DNA of 64,000 nucleotides from NCBI RefSeq assembly GCF_002159835.1, contig NZ_NFJL01000011.1:62001-126000 (forward strand), given 5' to 3'. Origin of the DNA: Blautia sp. An249 (GTDB lineage: Bacteria; Bacillota; Clostridia; Lachnospirales; Lachnospiraceae). Both the position numbers and the translations under genes were made by a program. Below the pieces are notes generated by a model, which ran no database searches, was not told the DNA's origin, and saw nothing but the letters and a program-made list of their open reading frames with translations. Positions 39,711 through 47,808 of this stretch are shown one piece after another (the first letter of the stretch is position 1; every line of letters starts with the position of its first letter).

Positions 39711-39745
39711 TGGACCTGGCGGGAATTGAACCCGCGTCCGAACTC
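39711..39745 (-). ncRNA. ssrA: 3' end of tmRNA (ssrA), fragment at the prophage attachment site
   Basis: The minus strand reads TTCGGACGCGGGTTCAATTC and then CCGCCAGGTCCA. This is the tmRNA T-arm (5-bp stem GCGGG/CCCGC, loop TTCAATT) and 3' acceptor strand, nearly the same as known bacterial tmRNA ends; CCA is not encoded. The rest of tmRNA is absent, because integrase sequence follows on the 5' side. The main part of ssrA should lie beyond the far end of the prophage, outside the window, with a phage-supplied 3' end. Confidence 0.85.
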
Positions 39746-39780
39746 TCAACCCCCTTTAAAATAAGGCTTTTTCAGCACTC

Positions 39781-39811
39781 GGTAATCAAAGGTAATCAAT
39801 GAGGTAATCAA
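39781..39811. repeat. Three direct GGTAATCAA repeats beside the attachment site
   Basis: GGTAATCAA occurs at 39781-39789, 39791-39799 and 39803-39811, the last overlapping the integrase stop codon. Spacing of 10 and 12 bases and position between att core and int suggest integrase arm-binding or accessory-protein sites. Confidence 0.75.
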
Positions 39812-41025
39812 ATTATTTTCTCAATTAATTCTTTTTTATAATCCATTCCAGATATATCGTATGTGTAATTGTTTACATTTACTTCTTCTGTATGCCCCAG
39901 GAGAGAAGATGCAACAACAGATGATACGCCTGCGCACCTCAGTTTTGAATTGAGAGTTCTCCGCAATGCATGAATGCTTTTTTCCGGTATCCCTGCCTGT
40001 ATGCACTTGTATCGTATGCAGTGCGCTACCGATGCGGTATGCAACTTTCCATTTTCATTCTGAAAAACAAAATCTCCTATAAAACCATATTGCATTTCCA
40101 CCTTTTTTATTTTGTGCAATAATTCTGAAATTTTTTCAGAAATAGGAAATTGTCTTTGCTTTCCGGTTTTTGTTGCTTCAATTACATATTCTCCAGTAAT
40201 TCGATCATGTTTTTCTGAACGGCAAATAATTATGACACCCTGATTTTCTCTGACATCATCCCATTTAAGTGCAACAATCTCGCCAATGCGCATACCCGTG
40301 TATATGGCAAGTTCAACAGCATAACTTGGGATGTATTCTGGTTTTTTCTCTTGACTAATACGCAGCTGTGTCAAGAGCAACTGCATATCTTCCTGGCATA
40401 CAGTTCGCTTTTCTTCATCTCGGACGGGACGGTTATAGAATTTGGAAAATCTCCTTGTCTCAACATAATCACATGGGTTTTCATTAATCACTCGCATAAT
40501 TCTCGCATGTTTAAATACTCCACCGATGTAACTCATAAGAGCCTTCCCTGCCCGCTCTTGTAATTTAAGTCTTTTTATACTCTGAATCATAAAAGCAGTA
40601 ATATCCTCTTCGTTGATTGCCCGAATATCTTTACATGCAAAGTCTGTATTGCTGAAAAATCTTTCATAATCAGAAGCATATTTTGCTAAAGTATTATTTG
40701 ATACGCCATATGATACTTGATTTTTCTTCCAGCTTTCCCATAATGCGCTAAATCGATAGTCCTTTTTTCTTTCCTCTTCAATGCTTTTGTAATATTCGAC
40801 AACTATATCTTCTATGCCTTTTTGTGATGAGCGTTTTTTTAGAATCCTCTTACCGTCATTGTCAATTAAATATGTACGCCACTTTCCATCCTTTCCTTCC
40901 CATATCGCATATGGATGTTTATCTAATAATTCTTTTCTCTTGTTCATTTCGACGTGCTCTTGCACGTATGACATATCTATCATACCATGTTCAAGAGCGT
41001 ATTTCAACAAATCCTGATTTTCCAT
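39808..41025 (-). CDS. Tyrosine-type site-specific integrase
   Basis: A 405-residue recombinase. The N-terminus (LLKYALEHGMIDMSYVQEHV) precedes an AP2-like arm domain, then a SAM-like core-binding domain. Catalytic residues sit in YTGMRIGEIVALKW (Arg I), HALRRTLNSK (His-x-x-Arg) and LLGHTEEVNVNNYTYD (His and nucleophile Tyr). It inserts the prophage at the ssrA 3' end about 65 bases away. There is no clear ribosome site before the ATG at 41025, where a hairpin lies, so expression may depend on read-through. Confidence 0.93.
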   Translation of the reverse strand: MENQDLLKYALEHGMIDMSYVQEHVEMNKRKELLDKHPYAIWEGKDGKWRTYLIDNDGKRILKKRSSQKGIEDIVVEYYKSIEEERKKDYRFSALWESWKKNQVSYGVSNNTLAKYASDYERFFSNTDFACKDIRAINEEDITAFMIQSIKRLKLQERAGKALMSYIGGVFKHARIMRVINENPCDYVETRRFSKFYNRPVRDEEKRTVCQEDMQLLLTQLRISQEKKPEYIPSYAVELAIYTGMRIGEIVALKWDDVRENQGVIIICRSEKHDRITGEYVIEATKTGKQRQFPISEKISELLHKIKKVEMQYGFIGDFVFQNENGKLHTASVAHCIRYKCIQAGIPEKSIHALRRTLNSKLRCAGVSSVVASSLLGHTEEVNVNNYTYDISGMDYKKELIEKII

Positions 41026-41035
41026 AATTTTAAAA

Positions 41036-41072
41036 GGAGCCAGGAATTCCTTTTTCGCTGGCCAGCGGCTCC
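41036..41072 (-). terminator. Branched hairpin between replication genes and integrase
   Basis: On the minus strand GGAGCC pairs with GGCTCC and encloses the perfect palindrome GCTGGCCAGC; TTTT follows. It could terminate the early operon before int. Confidence 0.5.
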
Positions 41073-41085
41073 AGACTCCTTTCTT

Positions 41086-41400
41086 TTATCTATTTAACAT
41101 TTTCTTCTCTAAGTCTTCAAAGTCATACTCTCTCTGGTGGAAGTTATTAAAACGATTTTTTGATTTCTTTTTGCCAGAACGTTCGTTTAAATACCCTTCG
41201 AAATTATCTCCAAAGAGTGTTTTAGGCCTTAAGAATTTTTCCATTTCAGTTCCAATCCAATCATCACATTTCTTTCTGATGACCAGCTTCAAATCATCAA
41301 CAGTATACTTTTCTTTCAGTCTGTCATTGATATACTCAATTGTGCTCTTATTGGTATATCTGTACTTTGTCCCGCATTTTTCATTCAAATAGTCGATCAC
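41086..41400 (-). CDS. Phage replication protein C-terminal part (conserved phage C-terminal domain), probably expressed as a frameshift fusion
   Basis: The 104-residue frame reads VIDYLNEKCGTKYRYTNKST ... GTEMEKFLRPKTLFGDNFEGYLN, the conserved C-terminal domain of phage DnaD-like replication proteins. The only start is a GTG without a ribosome site. A -1 shift on the A10 run at 41420-41429 would join it to the upstream N-terminal domain through KNLDEIKIVIDYLN. I take both as one gene of about 240 residues. Confidence 0.75.
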   Translation of the reverse strand: MIDYLNEKCGTKYRYTNKSTIEYINDRLKEKYTVDDLKLVIRKKCDDWIGTEMEKFLRPKTLFGDNFEGYLNERSGKKKSKNRFNNFHQREYDFEDLEKKMLNR

Positions 41401-41414
41401 AATTTTTATTTCAT

Positions 41415-41825
41415 CTAAATTTTTTTTTTAGATGGATCACTATCTTCTCCCAATAATTCCTTGAGATAATTACGAAATCTATCATTCTTCACCTCGCTTA
41501 TCTCTTTCTGCAATGCAGGTCTTATCTTCGGTGAACTTGTCCAATTATATTTGTGCCAGTTAATAACCAGAATTTCTTTTCTATCGAAATCATAGTCCAC
41601 CATTTTGTATGTCGATATAAATTTATCTAGAATATTTTTTATTTGCTCTATCGAATATCCCATTTCTATCGACATTTGTTTTATACTTATTTCATAACAT
41701 CCACACAAATTTGTATGAATATTAGTCAATATGTAAAGAAAAAAATACTTGTCTTCCGCTGTAAATTCGTCCATTACTTTTGTATCTTTCCAGAAAGACA
41801 AGTATATACTTCTGTATAAGGCCAT
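41415..41825 (-). CDS. Phage replisome organizer N-terminal part
   Basis: A 136-residue frame with a winged-helix replisome-organizer domain (SIYLSFWKDTKVMDEFTAED, LTNIHTNLCGCYEISIKQMS). It recruits host replication proteins to the phage origin in related phages. It stops immediately after an A10 run; the usual C-terminal domain lies in the -1 frame directly downstream. As read, the separate product would lack the domain that contacts the host helicase loader. Confidence 0.8.
   Translation of the reverse strand: MALYRSIYLSFWKDTKVMDEFTAEDKYFFLYILTNIHTNLCGCYEISIKQMSIEMGYSIEQIKNILDKFISTYKMVDYDFDRKEILVINWHKYNWTSSPKIRPALQKEISEVKNDRFRNYLKELLGEDSDPSKKKI
41420..41429 (-). other. A10 homopolymer, candidate slippage or frameshift site
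   Basis: Ten consecutive A residues on the coding strand, at the exact point where the two domains of the replication protein change frame. One extra A, or a -1 ribosomal shift, restores continuity. Confidence 0.7.
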
Positions 41826-41847
41826 GCTTTTTGCTCCTTTTTTTTCG

Positions 41848-42075
41848 CTAAGGTAGATACTCCGGAAATTGTTCGATACTCATCTGCCCCGGTATCTCTT
41901 CCGGCGGAACGTCAAAATATTTACAGGCCACGTAACTCCCTTTCCAGGCACGCGGCTCTGGATGTCTGCTACAGTCCTCCCGTTTCCCTATAATCCCATA
42001 ATTGCAGCACTCTTTACAATGGTGTTGATAATTGGTGCCGCCGGAACGCAGGTACATTTCACTGATTCCTCTCAT
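41848..42075 (-). CDS. Hypothetical Cys-rich phage protein
   Basis: 75 residues with CKECCNYGIIGKREDC and a further Cys in YVACKYFD, suggesting zinc binding. The C-terminus ends SIEQFPEYLP. No function recognised. It starts directly after the gene at 42077. Confidence 0.7.
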   Translation of the reverse strand: MRGISEMYLRSGGTNYQHHCKECCNYGIIGKREDCSRHPEPRAWKGSYVACKYFDVPPEEIPGQMSIEQFPEYLP

Positions 42076-42076
42076 G

Positions 42077-42421
42077 TTAGTCTCCTGTTATCCTCTTTAT
42101 GATTTTATCTGCAATGTCTTCTGGTTCCGGGTAAGACATGGTATCCGGATCCTTAATGGAGTTTATAATTCCCGCACGAAACGCATTGTAGAAGTCCTCC
42201 TTTTTGTTTAGTTCCTCTATGAGCTTGTTACATGCAAGAGCTAATGGAACTGGCTTTATCGGACACCAATCCGGCTTCTCATTTTCATTCATGATAACCG
42301 ACTCGTCAACAATTTCACATTCACGAATAAATTCCCCAGTAACCATGTCTCTGAAAAGATTGCGAAACTTGCAATCTACACATCTTTCCGGCACATCCAC
42401 CACAATAATTCCTTTTGCCAT
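42077..42421 (-). CDS. Hypothetical phage protein, MAKGIIVVD family
   Basis: 114 residues. The start MAKGIIVVDVPERCVDCKFR and the middle WCPIKP are shared with the protein at 51172-51450, so the phage carries two members. Cys pairs suggest metal binding. Stop and start codons are shared with the neighbouring genes. Confidence 0.75.
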   Translation of the reverse strand: MAKGIIVVDVPERCVDCKFRNLFRDMVTGEFIRECEIVDESVIMNENEKPDWCPIKPVPLALACNKLIEELNKKEDFYNAFRAGIINSIKDPDTMSYPEPEDIADKIIKRITGD

Positions 42422-42627
42422 TAGTCCACCATCCTTGTCATTGGCATTGGATAGCCATCAGGAAGTGCATTTATCAGTTTCCTTTGTGATTGCAGCGCAT
42501 AAATTTGTACGTTCACAAATACGTTTCTTTCGAAAGTCTCCAATGCCCTTATGTTGTTATCAATAGCGCCTATTAATTCGTCTCTAAAATCAGGCGTTAA
42601 TGGTTTGCAAAAATGTTCTTCTTTCAT
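42421..42627 (-). CDS. Hypothetical phage protein
   Basis: 68 residues, mostly helical in character (DELIGAIDNNIRALETFERN). No domain recognised. It shares one base with the next gene. Confidence 0.65.
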   Translation of the reverse strand: MKEEHFCKPLTPDFRDELIGAIDNNIRALETFERNVFVNVQIYALQSQRKLINALPDGYPMPMTRMVD

Positions 42628-42629
42628 CC

Positions 42630-43064
42630 CTATCCCTCACTTTCCGCCGGGCTTTTCAGCCAGTCTAAAATAATCGCCTCTGCATATGTTTGTGTGCATA
42701 AAAATCCAGTAGTCGCTCCGCAAGTATCTCTTTCTGCATCTTGGTACTCACATACTTTGCACGCAGAAAAGGTAGTATAAAACTCCGCCAATTCCTCATC
42801 CGTCATGCTCCTGATTTTGTCGGCGTTGGTCTGTTTGCGTTGACTCTTGATAAATTCCCGTACAAGAGGATAATCCTTGTCCATCGTAGACAGATGTTCC
42901 TTTGCGTCCTTTTTCTGATACACGATTACTGTATCTCCATCCTTTTTCGCTCGCAAAACCTCGTACGGATTTTTGCTTGTAGCAAGAATCATATATCCTT
43001 TTGATTCAAGAAAGCCCTCGAATGCCTGTAATTCACTAATACGCAAAATGCTTCTCGTTGCCAT
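42630..43064 (-). CDS. Hypothetical phage protein with NADKIR/CWL-type C-terminal module
   Basis: About 144 residues. The N-terminal part is unique; the C-terminal part has NADKIRSMTDEELAEFYTTF, four Cys and a WLKSPAE end, a module also found at 58676-58933. Likely a small zinc-binding phage module of unknown role. The ATG at 43064 overlaps the upstream stop codon (TGATG). Confidence 0.7.
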   Translation of the reverse strand: MATRSILRISELQAFEGFLESKGYMILATSKNPYEVLRAKKDGDTVIVYQKKDAKEHLSTMDKDYPLVREFIKSQRKQTNADKIRSMTDEELAEFYTTFSACKVCEYQDAERDTCGATTGFLCTQTYAEAIILDWLKSPAESEG

Positions 43065-43369
43065 CACTCCACACCGCCTTTCTCGACAATCTCAATAGCC
43101 TGTCCAAATGCTCTTGATTCTGTATCTCTTATATCCATATTGTCTGTATCGCCTATTTCATCATATTTAGCCGCCCATTTTTCGGCATCTTCTTTCCAAT
43201 CCTTCAAGTCTTCAATAATCTTTTCCTTATCAAAAGCCGCCGGAAGCCTTTCTATCTGCTCTTGTAAATCTGCAATCAAGTACGCCTTTGACAAATCCTT
43301 GCCTGCCCTGAACCTTGCATTTTCCAGGATTGTAATAACAGCATTTGCACTAATCAACTTGTCCTCCAT
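43064..43369 (-). CDS. Hypothetical phage protein, DKLISAN family copy 1
   Basis: 101 residues starting MEDKLISANAVITILENARF, with AAFDKEKIIEDLKDWK and an AIEIVEKGGVE end. A paralog with the same three blocks lies at 44533-44826. Function unknown. Confidence 0.72.
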   Translation of the reverse strand: MEDKLISANAVITILENARFRAGKDLSKAYLIADLQEQIERLPAAFDKEKIIEDLKDWKEDAEKWAAKYDEIGDTDNMDIRDTESRAFGQAIEIVEKGGVE

Positions 43370-44035
43370 CTATAACACCTCCGGCCTCTCGCACCGTTTA
43401 AACTCTATCCTCCATACCCACGGGTTTGCGTCCCACCCATAAAGCAGAAGGTCTTTCTTTTTGATAGTGTGATTCCACAAATCGGTAAATTCATTTTTAT
43501 TCCCTGCTACATCAATAAGTTTCCTGATTCTTGCTGCATCAATCCAAATGTCCGCACATCCTTCTTTAATGACTTCTGCAATGGTTATGTCTTGCAATCT
43601 CTCCACCCGCACATCCGTAACCTTAAGCCAGATACGAGCTGCTTCTTTTGGCATGTGGATAGACGGTCGCCACGGTATTCCAAATCTGTGTGTACCGTCT
43701 GGATTTATCCATGTATCAACGTTAAATCCATCGGCAGCATATACATAACGTCCTGTATCTTCGATAATCTGGTCATTTCCGTCTAAATCGTACATATACT
43801 GCCATGTTTCACGGACATACAGAATATCTCCCGGATGATATGGCGCATGTGTGTATAGCGAATGCCCATACATGGGATATATCTTTTTAATGTTATAACT
43901 CCATACTGCACCATATATTTTCCAGAATCCCTCATTATGTATGGGTTGCGGCTTAACCACTCGCCTTGTAACCGTCTTTCTTCCGTCCAGAATCGCCCGA
44001 ACCATGTCGGTGTTGAATAATATAGGTTTAATCAT
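43370..44035 (-). CDS. ASCH-type phage protein
   Basis: About 221 residues from the ATG at 44035, which has AAGGAGG upstream. It opens IKPILFNTDMVRAILDGRKT with VTRRVVKPQP, then PGDILYVRETWQY, the pattern of ASCH-like phage proteins that may bind RNA or modified nucleotides. It overlaps the 44028-44219 gene by 8 bases. Role in the phage cycle unknown. Confidence 0.75.
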   Translation of the reverse strand: MIKPILFNTDMVRAILDGRKTVTRRVVKPQPIHNEGFWKIYGAVWSYNIKKIYPMYGHSLYTHAPYHPGDILYVRETWQYMYDLDGNDQIIEDTGRYVYAADGFNVDTWINPDGTHRFGIPWRPSIHMPKEAARIWLKVTDVRVERLQDITIAEVIKEGCADIWIDAARIRKLIDVAGNKNEFTDLWNHTIKKKDLLLYGWDANPWVWRIEFKRCERPEVL

Positions 44036-44219
44036 CGATTGCCTCCTTATGTCCTTTGCATGGATATTCCTGTTTGAAAAAATTCGGGTATGGAACCGCT
44101 GTTCTTGCATATCCTCCATAATGTTCCGTATAGTCACAATAGTCTGTACCAAATTCCGCAACCTTATGATGTACGCATTTTACACATTTGGGAGGTATTT
44201 TCTCCTTCTTAATCAGCAT
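44028..44219 (-). CDS. Small Cys-rich phage protein
   Basis: 63 residues with CVKCVHHK, DYCDYTEH and YPCKGH, a probable zinc site. No family recognised. Confidence 0.68.
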   Translation of the reverse strand: MLIKKEKIPPKCVKCVHHKVAEFGTDYCDYTEHYGGYARTAVPYPNFFKQEYPCKGHKEAIDD

Positions 44220-44536
44220 TCTTCGTCACTCCATTCTATCGCTTGTCCACATTTGCAATGATGTTCCTTTTTGTTTATTGGCTCTTTGCAATTAGGACAT
44301 ACATCTATTCCTTCGTATGGAATAATGAAACTCCGTTTAACAGGTTTCTTCGGATTCTGCTTTTTCATCGCCGCCCGGCACTCTTTCACTGTTCCAATTT
44401 TCCGGTACTGCTGTATTTCTTTCAGGGCTTTGATTGACATATTTAATGCTTGTGTAATATATATCGCCCTGATTTCCTTTAATGCGTGAACCTCCATATG
44501 GTCTTTAATCCGCTTAATCGCTTCTTTCTCTGTCAT
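44213..44536 (-). CDS. Phage protein with C-terminal zinc ribbon
   Basis: 107 residues. A helical N-terminus (KEAIKRIKDHMEVHAL, QALNMSIKALKEIQQYRKIG) is followed by CPNCKEPINKKEHHCKCGQ. The N-terminal block is a common phage module. Role unknown. Confidence 0.7.
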   Translation of the reverse strand: MTEKEAIKRIKDHMEVHALKEIRAIYITQALNMSIKALKEIQQYRKIGTVKECRAAMKKQNPKKPVKRSFIIPYEGIDVCPNCKEPINKKEHHCKCGQAIEWSDEEC

Positions 44537-44826
44537 TCCTCTACACCTCCTTTTTCAACCTCTTTGATAGCCTCGCCGTATGCGTTTGCAGCCATTTCGC
44601 TTTGTTTTGCTTTTTCCTCGCATCCATCTTTTTTGTATTTTTTCACCCATTCGATGGAATAGTTTTTCCAGAACTCTAAGCCCTTGACTACTTTTTCTTT
44701 GTCAAATGCGGCAGGCTCAGAATATATGATTGTGATTATCTTCCCGAGCAAACACATATCCCCTTTTTCTACCAGTACGGGAATCAGTTTTTTAATGATA
44801 GAATTTGCACTAATAAGTTTATCCAT
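44533..44826 (-). CDS. Hypothetical phage protein, DKLISAN family copy 2
   Basis: About 97 residues from the ATG at 44826 (MDKLISANSIIKKLIP). It shares AAFDKEKVVKGLEFWK and AIKEVEKGGVEE with the protein at 43064-43369. It overlaps the acetyltransferase gene by 8 bases. Confidence 0.7.
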   Translation of the reverse strand: MDKLISANSIIKKLIPVLVEKGDMCLLGKIITIIYSEPAAFDKEKVVKGLEFWKNYSIEWVKKYKKDGCEEKAKQSEMAANAYGEAIKEVEKGGVEE

Positions 44827-45331
44827 TACATTTTCCTTTCCGCGGGCGAAACTCGCTCGCCAGAATCTCAAACTCTACACTGTCGTGTAATTTTCCGTCC
44901 TGCAACTTTGCATTCTGGCGATAGTATCCGCATTCTTTACCGCCATGCTTTTTGACAAAATTTCGGTATGCTCTGATTGCAGGATTTTCCACATATGCAA
45001 ACCAAGAAACCCGGTTCATATGATAAACTTCAAACAAATCACAAATCGCTTTATACACATCCCTGGCAAACTCCAAAGTTCCTTTGTTAAATGAAATAAT
45101 CCCAAATCTATCCGCATTCATTGAACCCCAGTCTACGGAATACGATATGTAACCTATTAGATTGTCATCCTCGTCAACACTTACAAAATGGTGGCTATCG
45201 TAATTGTTGTCCGGGATTTCTGGCGCCCTATCCCCTGTATATCCGGTATAAAACATATTCTCTTGCTTATACCAGGTTTTGACGTACTCTGTATAAAGTC
45301 TGTCTTTGTATAGCTGTGCTGGCATTAACAT
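44819..45331 (-). CDS. GNAT-like acetyltransferase
   Basis: About 170 residues from the ATG at 45331, with GGAG upstream. The segment HFVSVDEDDNLIGYISYSVD, then FARDVYKAICDLFEVYHMNR and YRNFVKKHGGKECGYYRQNA fits a GNAT fold. The acceptor is unknown; phage GNATs can modify host or phage proteins. Confidence 0.7.
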   Translation of the reverse strand: MLMPAQLYKDRLYTEYVKTWYKQENMFYTGYTGDRAPEIPDNNYDSHHFVSVDEDDNLIGYISYSVDWGSMNADRFGIISFNKGTLEFARDVYKAICDLFEVYHMNRVSWFAYVENPAIRAYRNFVKKHGGKECGYYRQNAKLQDGKLHDSVEFEILASEFRPRKGKCNG

Positions 45332-45804
45332 ATTTTCGCTCCTTTCTCCGGGCGGTATTGCTCCGGAAGTGGCTGCCATGCGATTATTAAATTACTATAG
45401 GTCATAAACTCCTTTTCTTCTCCGTTATACAAAACGACAACCCTGTCCGAATAATCCTCATTTGGCAGTTTCCTTGACAACTGCACAAGATAGTATCCCG
45501 TTTTATTTGGTTTCTCCTCCACTGGAATCCATCTGTCATTCTCTTTGGTAGGGACATTAATGTCCTTACCATCATTCATGTGCTTATCAACCATTTCAAA
45601 GAATCCATCCAAATATCCAAACACAATATCCAGACTATATGAGCTAAATCCTATATGATATTCATTATCTGACAGGTCGTAATATCTTATTTCGTAATAC
45701 GGCTTTTCTTTTGTTCCATGCACAACGATTTCCGCACTTGATACCTTGATTTTATAAGGCTCTTTTTCGGCTACTATCTCTTCCAGAATCTCCTCATATG
45801 TCAT
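45325..45804 (-). CDS. DUF551-domain phage protein, copy 1
   Basis: 159 residues. The C-terminal half has RWIPVEEKPNKTGYYLVQLS and IIAWQPLPEQYRPEKG, the DUF551 signature. The N-terminal half is unique. Function unknown. Confidence 0.75.
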   Translation of the reverse strand: MTYEEILEEIVAEKEPYKIKVSSAEIVVHGTKEKPYYEIRYYDLSDNEYHIGFSSYSLDIVFGYLDGFFEMVDKHMNDGKDINVPTKENDRWIPVEEKPNKTGYYLVQLSRKLPNEDYSDRVVVLYNGEEKEFMTYSNLIIAWQPLPEQYRPEKGAKIC

Positions 45805-46205
45805 ACCTCTACTCCTTTCTCCGGTCGGTATGGCTCAAATGGTTTCCATGCCAGCACAAAATCCTTCTTTTTGAAGAATAGCACTTTCGGGATACCTCCC
45901 CTGTCAAAGTCTATCTCCGATTCCAAAAATCTTCCTGTCATAAACCAGAGCAAGACATACCAGCCACCGCTATCAGGGTTGTACCATCCAACTGTCTCAC
46001 CGTACTCTGTCAATATCCTATACTTGGGGCAAATTGCACCTTTATGGTTTGCATTATCCGGCAGCCTCTCCTCCGCCGGAATCCAATCGTCATTCATGTA
46101 CTTTCGGATGATGTCTTCTACATCCGCGTACTTTAGTAGACATCCATCATCCATATCCGTTATGACTGGTAAATCATCAATCTCTTCCAGAATCTTCTCT
46201 AACAT
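45801..46205 (-). CDS. DUF551-domain phage protein, copy 2
   Basis: 134 residues with DDWIPAEERLPDNANHKG and LAWKPFEPYRPEKGVEV. It is a diverged paralog of the next gene and overlaps it by four bases. GGAGGAG precedes the ATG. Confidence 0.75.
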   Translation of the reverse strand: MLEKILEEIDDLPVITDMDDGCLLKYADVEDIIRKYMNDDWIPAEERLPDNANHKGAICPKYRILTEYGETVGWYNPDSGGWYVLLWFMTGRFLESEIDFDRGGIPKVLFFKKKDFVLAWKPFEPYRPEKGVEV

Positions 46206-46217
46206 GTCAGCTCCTCC

Positions 46218-46793
46218 TTAATATCTAACAGCCTCATCCCTAGTTATAAAGAAATGGATTCCTGTGCTGCACTCATTCCACCGGTCTTCATCGAAATCAG
46301 GGACTTCGACTGTTTCTCCAACTTTATAAATAAAGTCAGAGCTGTAATCGCTTGCTACCTTCTCTATATCGGCCTTTGTACCATCCATATTTGTTATGGA
46401 GAGCACTTTTGCTTTGCTGCACCTGCATTTTCTTGTGGTTGCACTGCTTCTTTTTGCGTCTTCGCATACCTGTATTTCGACTATATATCTCCCTGCTTTT
46501 TTGTACCCGATAAAAGCTCCTTTTTCTGGGCACTGTAATGCAAACGCGCCTGTTCTTTCGTCATAGTCGGCTCCATACAGGTCGGCTCCATACAGGTTGG
46601 CTCCATACAGGTTGGCTCCACGCAGGTCGGCTCCATGCAGGTCGGCTCCACGCAGGTCGGCTTCATACAGGTATGCTTCATACAGGTCGGCTCCACGCAG
46701 GTTGGCTTTACTTCCTTCAACGTTTCTTGTGAATCTAGTTCTTAACCATTTTGCATGTTCGTCTAATATTTCTTTTAATCTTTCCTGATTCAT
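46218..46793 (-). CDS. Pentapeptide-repeat protein with DUF5758-like C-terminus
   Basis: 191 residues. Residues 28-77 form about ten A(D/N)LxG pentapeptide repeats, which fold into a right-handed beta helix. The remainder ([20 protein letters not shown], then a short-sheet domain ending [14 protein letters not shown]) matches the DUF5758-type partner domain of phage pentapeptide proteins. Some pentapeptide proteins mimic DNA, but there are too few repeats here to claim that. Confidence 0.85.
   Translation of the reverse strand: MNQERLKEILDEHAKWLRTRFTRNVEGSKANLRGADLYEAYLYEADLRGADLHGADLRGANLYGANLYGADLYGADYDERTGAFALQCPEKGAFIGYKKAGRYIVEIQVCEDAKRSSATTRKCRCSKAKVLSITNMDGTKADIEKVASDYSSDFIYKVGETVEVPDFDEDRWNECSTGIHFFITRDEAVRY
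46566..46709. repeat. 15-bp tandem repeats encoding the pentapeptides
   Basis: Units close to CAGGTCGGCTCCATA are repeated about nine times with small changes. Each unit encodes one pentapeptide on the minus strand, and the run could expand or shrink by slippage. Confidence 0.85.
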
Positions 46794-47077
46794 ATCTTCT
46801 CCTCCATCATCCTTATAATCTCATCCGCAATACGTTTATTTTCCTTTTCTAACCGTTCTAAGTATCCCTCCAGGGAAAGTTCCATCCCCTTCAGCTTTTC
46901 TATTTGTGCGAGGCGTATAAACTCTTCTACACACTCCCTGACATTGCCAAAATACCCACAGACCTTTTCGGCCGCTTTATCATTTCCGCTGCTATCTTTC
47001 CCGATGTACTTTTTCTTCAGAGTGTAATTCAGCGGGTCAATGTCAATCACATAGTTCTCTGCCAAAATGATTCTCAT
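46790..47077 (-). CDS. Hypothetical phage protein (DUF5405-like)
   Basis: 95 residues opening [20 protein letters not shown], then a helical C-terminus ([20 protein letters not shown]). The opening resembles a family of small phage proteins (DUF5405), but I am not sure. Coupled to the pentapeptide gene by a 4-base overlap. Confidence 0.65.
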   Translation of the reverse strand: MRIILAENYVIDIDPLNYTLKKKYIGKDSSGNDKAAEKVCGYFGNVRECVEEFIRLAQIEKLKGMELSLEGYLERLEKENKRIADEIIRMMEEKI

Positions 47078-47080
47078 TTC

Positions 47081-47392
47081 CTATTCTCCTTCCGTCTTAA
47101 TTACCCCGGCCTCTTTCGCCAGGTTTATGGTTCTGTCCGCTTTGTAATCTATTATTTCCCTTATTTCTTCTTCAGCTCCTAAAAGATAGGAGTTTTCCAT
47201 TAGTGTGAGCCGCAAATCCCCCATTTCTTCTTTCAGGTTTTTTGTATCTCCATATCGTTTGTACTTACAGATTGCTTTTATAAGTTCCGCGCACTCCTCC
47301 AGCATTATGTCCAACTGTTTGTCTAGGCCATATGTGTCTGCAATCAGACGGGCTTTTCCTTCCAGGGTTTCCATTTCCATTATCTCTATCAA
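47081..47392 (-). CDS. MazG-like nucleotide pyrophosphohydrolase
   Basis: 103 residues. EECAELIKAICKYKR and KEEMGDLRLTL supply the ExxE and ExxD pattern of all-alpha NTP pyrophosphohydrolases. Such phage enzymes may clear aberrant nucleotides or lower alarmone levels. The ATG six codons further in is an alternative start. Confidence 0.72.
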   Translation of the reverse strand: MIEIMEMETLEGKARLIADTYGLDKQLDIMLEECAELIKAICKYKRYGDTKNLKEEMGDLRLTLMENSYLLGAEEEIREIIDYKADRTINLAKEAGVIKTEGE

Positions 47393-47775
47393 AGTCCATA
47401 CCTCCTAACCAGTTCCTTATATCTTTCGTCAAAATGCAGCTTATCTTTTTTCTCCAGGGATTCCATTAACTCTGTTACGGTTACTTCTCCCTCGTTTGCC
47501 AATCGAACTAACCGGTTGCTTTCACGGATAACGTCTCCCATTCTTTTTCCGCTGAACCCATAGAGGTTTTTTAACGCCGTCATCAAGGTTATGGTATTAA
47601 TGGTATTCGCCCAATCTTCCGCTTCTGTCCAGGCATCTCTCCAGATTTTCTCTTCCATCTTTTTTAGGTTTCCTTTTGCAGCTTTTATCTGCATAGAGAT
47701 TTCATGGGCTTTTTGGTTTGATAAAGGCAGGCGTTTTGGCGGTGCCTTTCTTTTTGTTTTTAATTTGTTACTCAT
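47389..47775 (-). CDS. Hypothetical phage protein
   Basis: 128 residues, basic N-terminus (KLKTKRKAPPKRLPLSN) and a helical body. It is common in Lachnospiraceae prophage early regions as far as I recall, but no function is known to me. Confidence 0.65.
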   Translation of the reverse strand: MSNKLKTKRKAPPKRLPLSNQKAHEISMQIKAAKGNLKKMEEKIWRDAWTEAEDWANTINTITLMTALKNLYGFSGKRMGDVIRESNRLVRLANEGEVTVTELMESLEKKDKLHFDERYKELVRRYGL

Positions 47776-47808
47776 ATATTTTTTATCTCCGTTTCTGATG
47801 TTCTCTGC

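Noticed and set aside
39711-39745. A complete tRNA gene on the minus strand
   Set aside because: Only a T-arm and 3' acceptor strand are present, and the sequence before them matches tmRNA rather than a tRNA anticodon arm.
46566-46709. Short CRISPR-like array
   Set aside because: The 15-bp units are contiguous without spacers and encode pentapeptides in frame.
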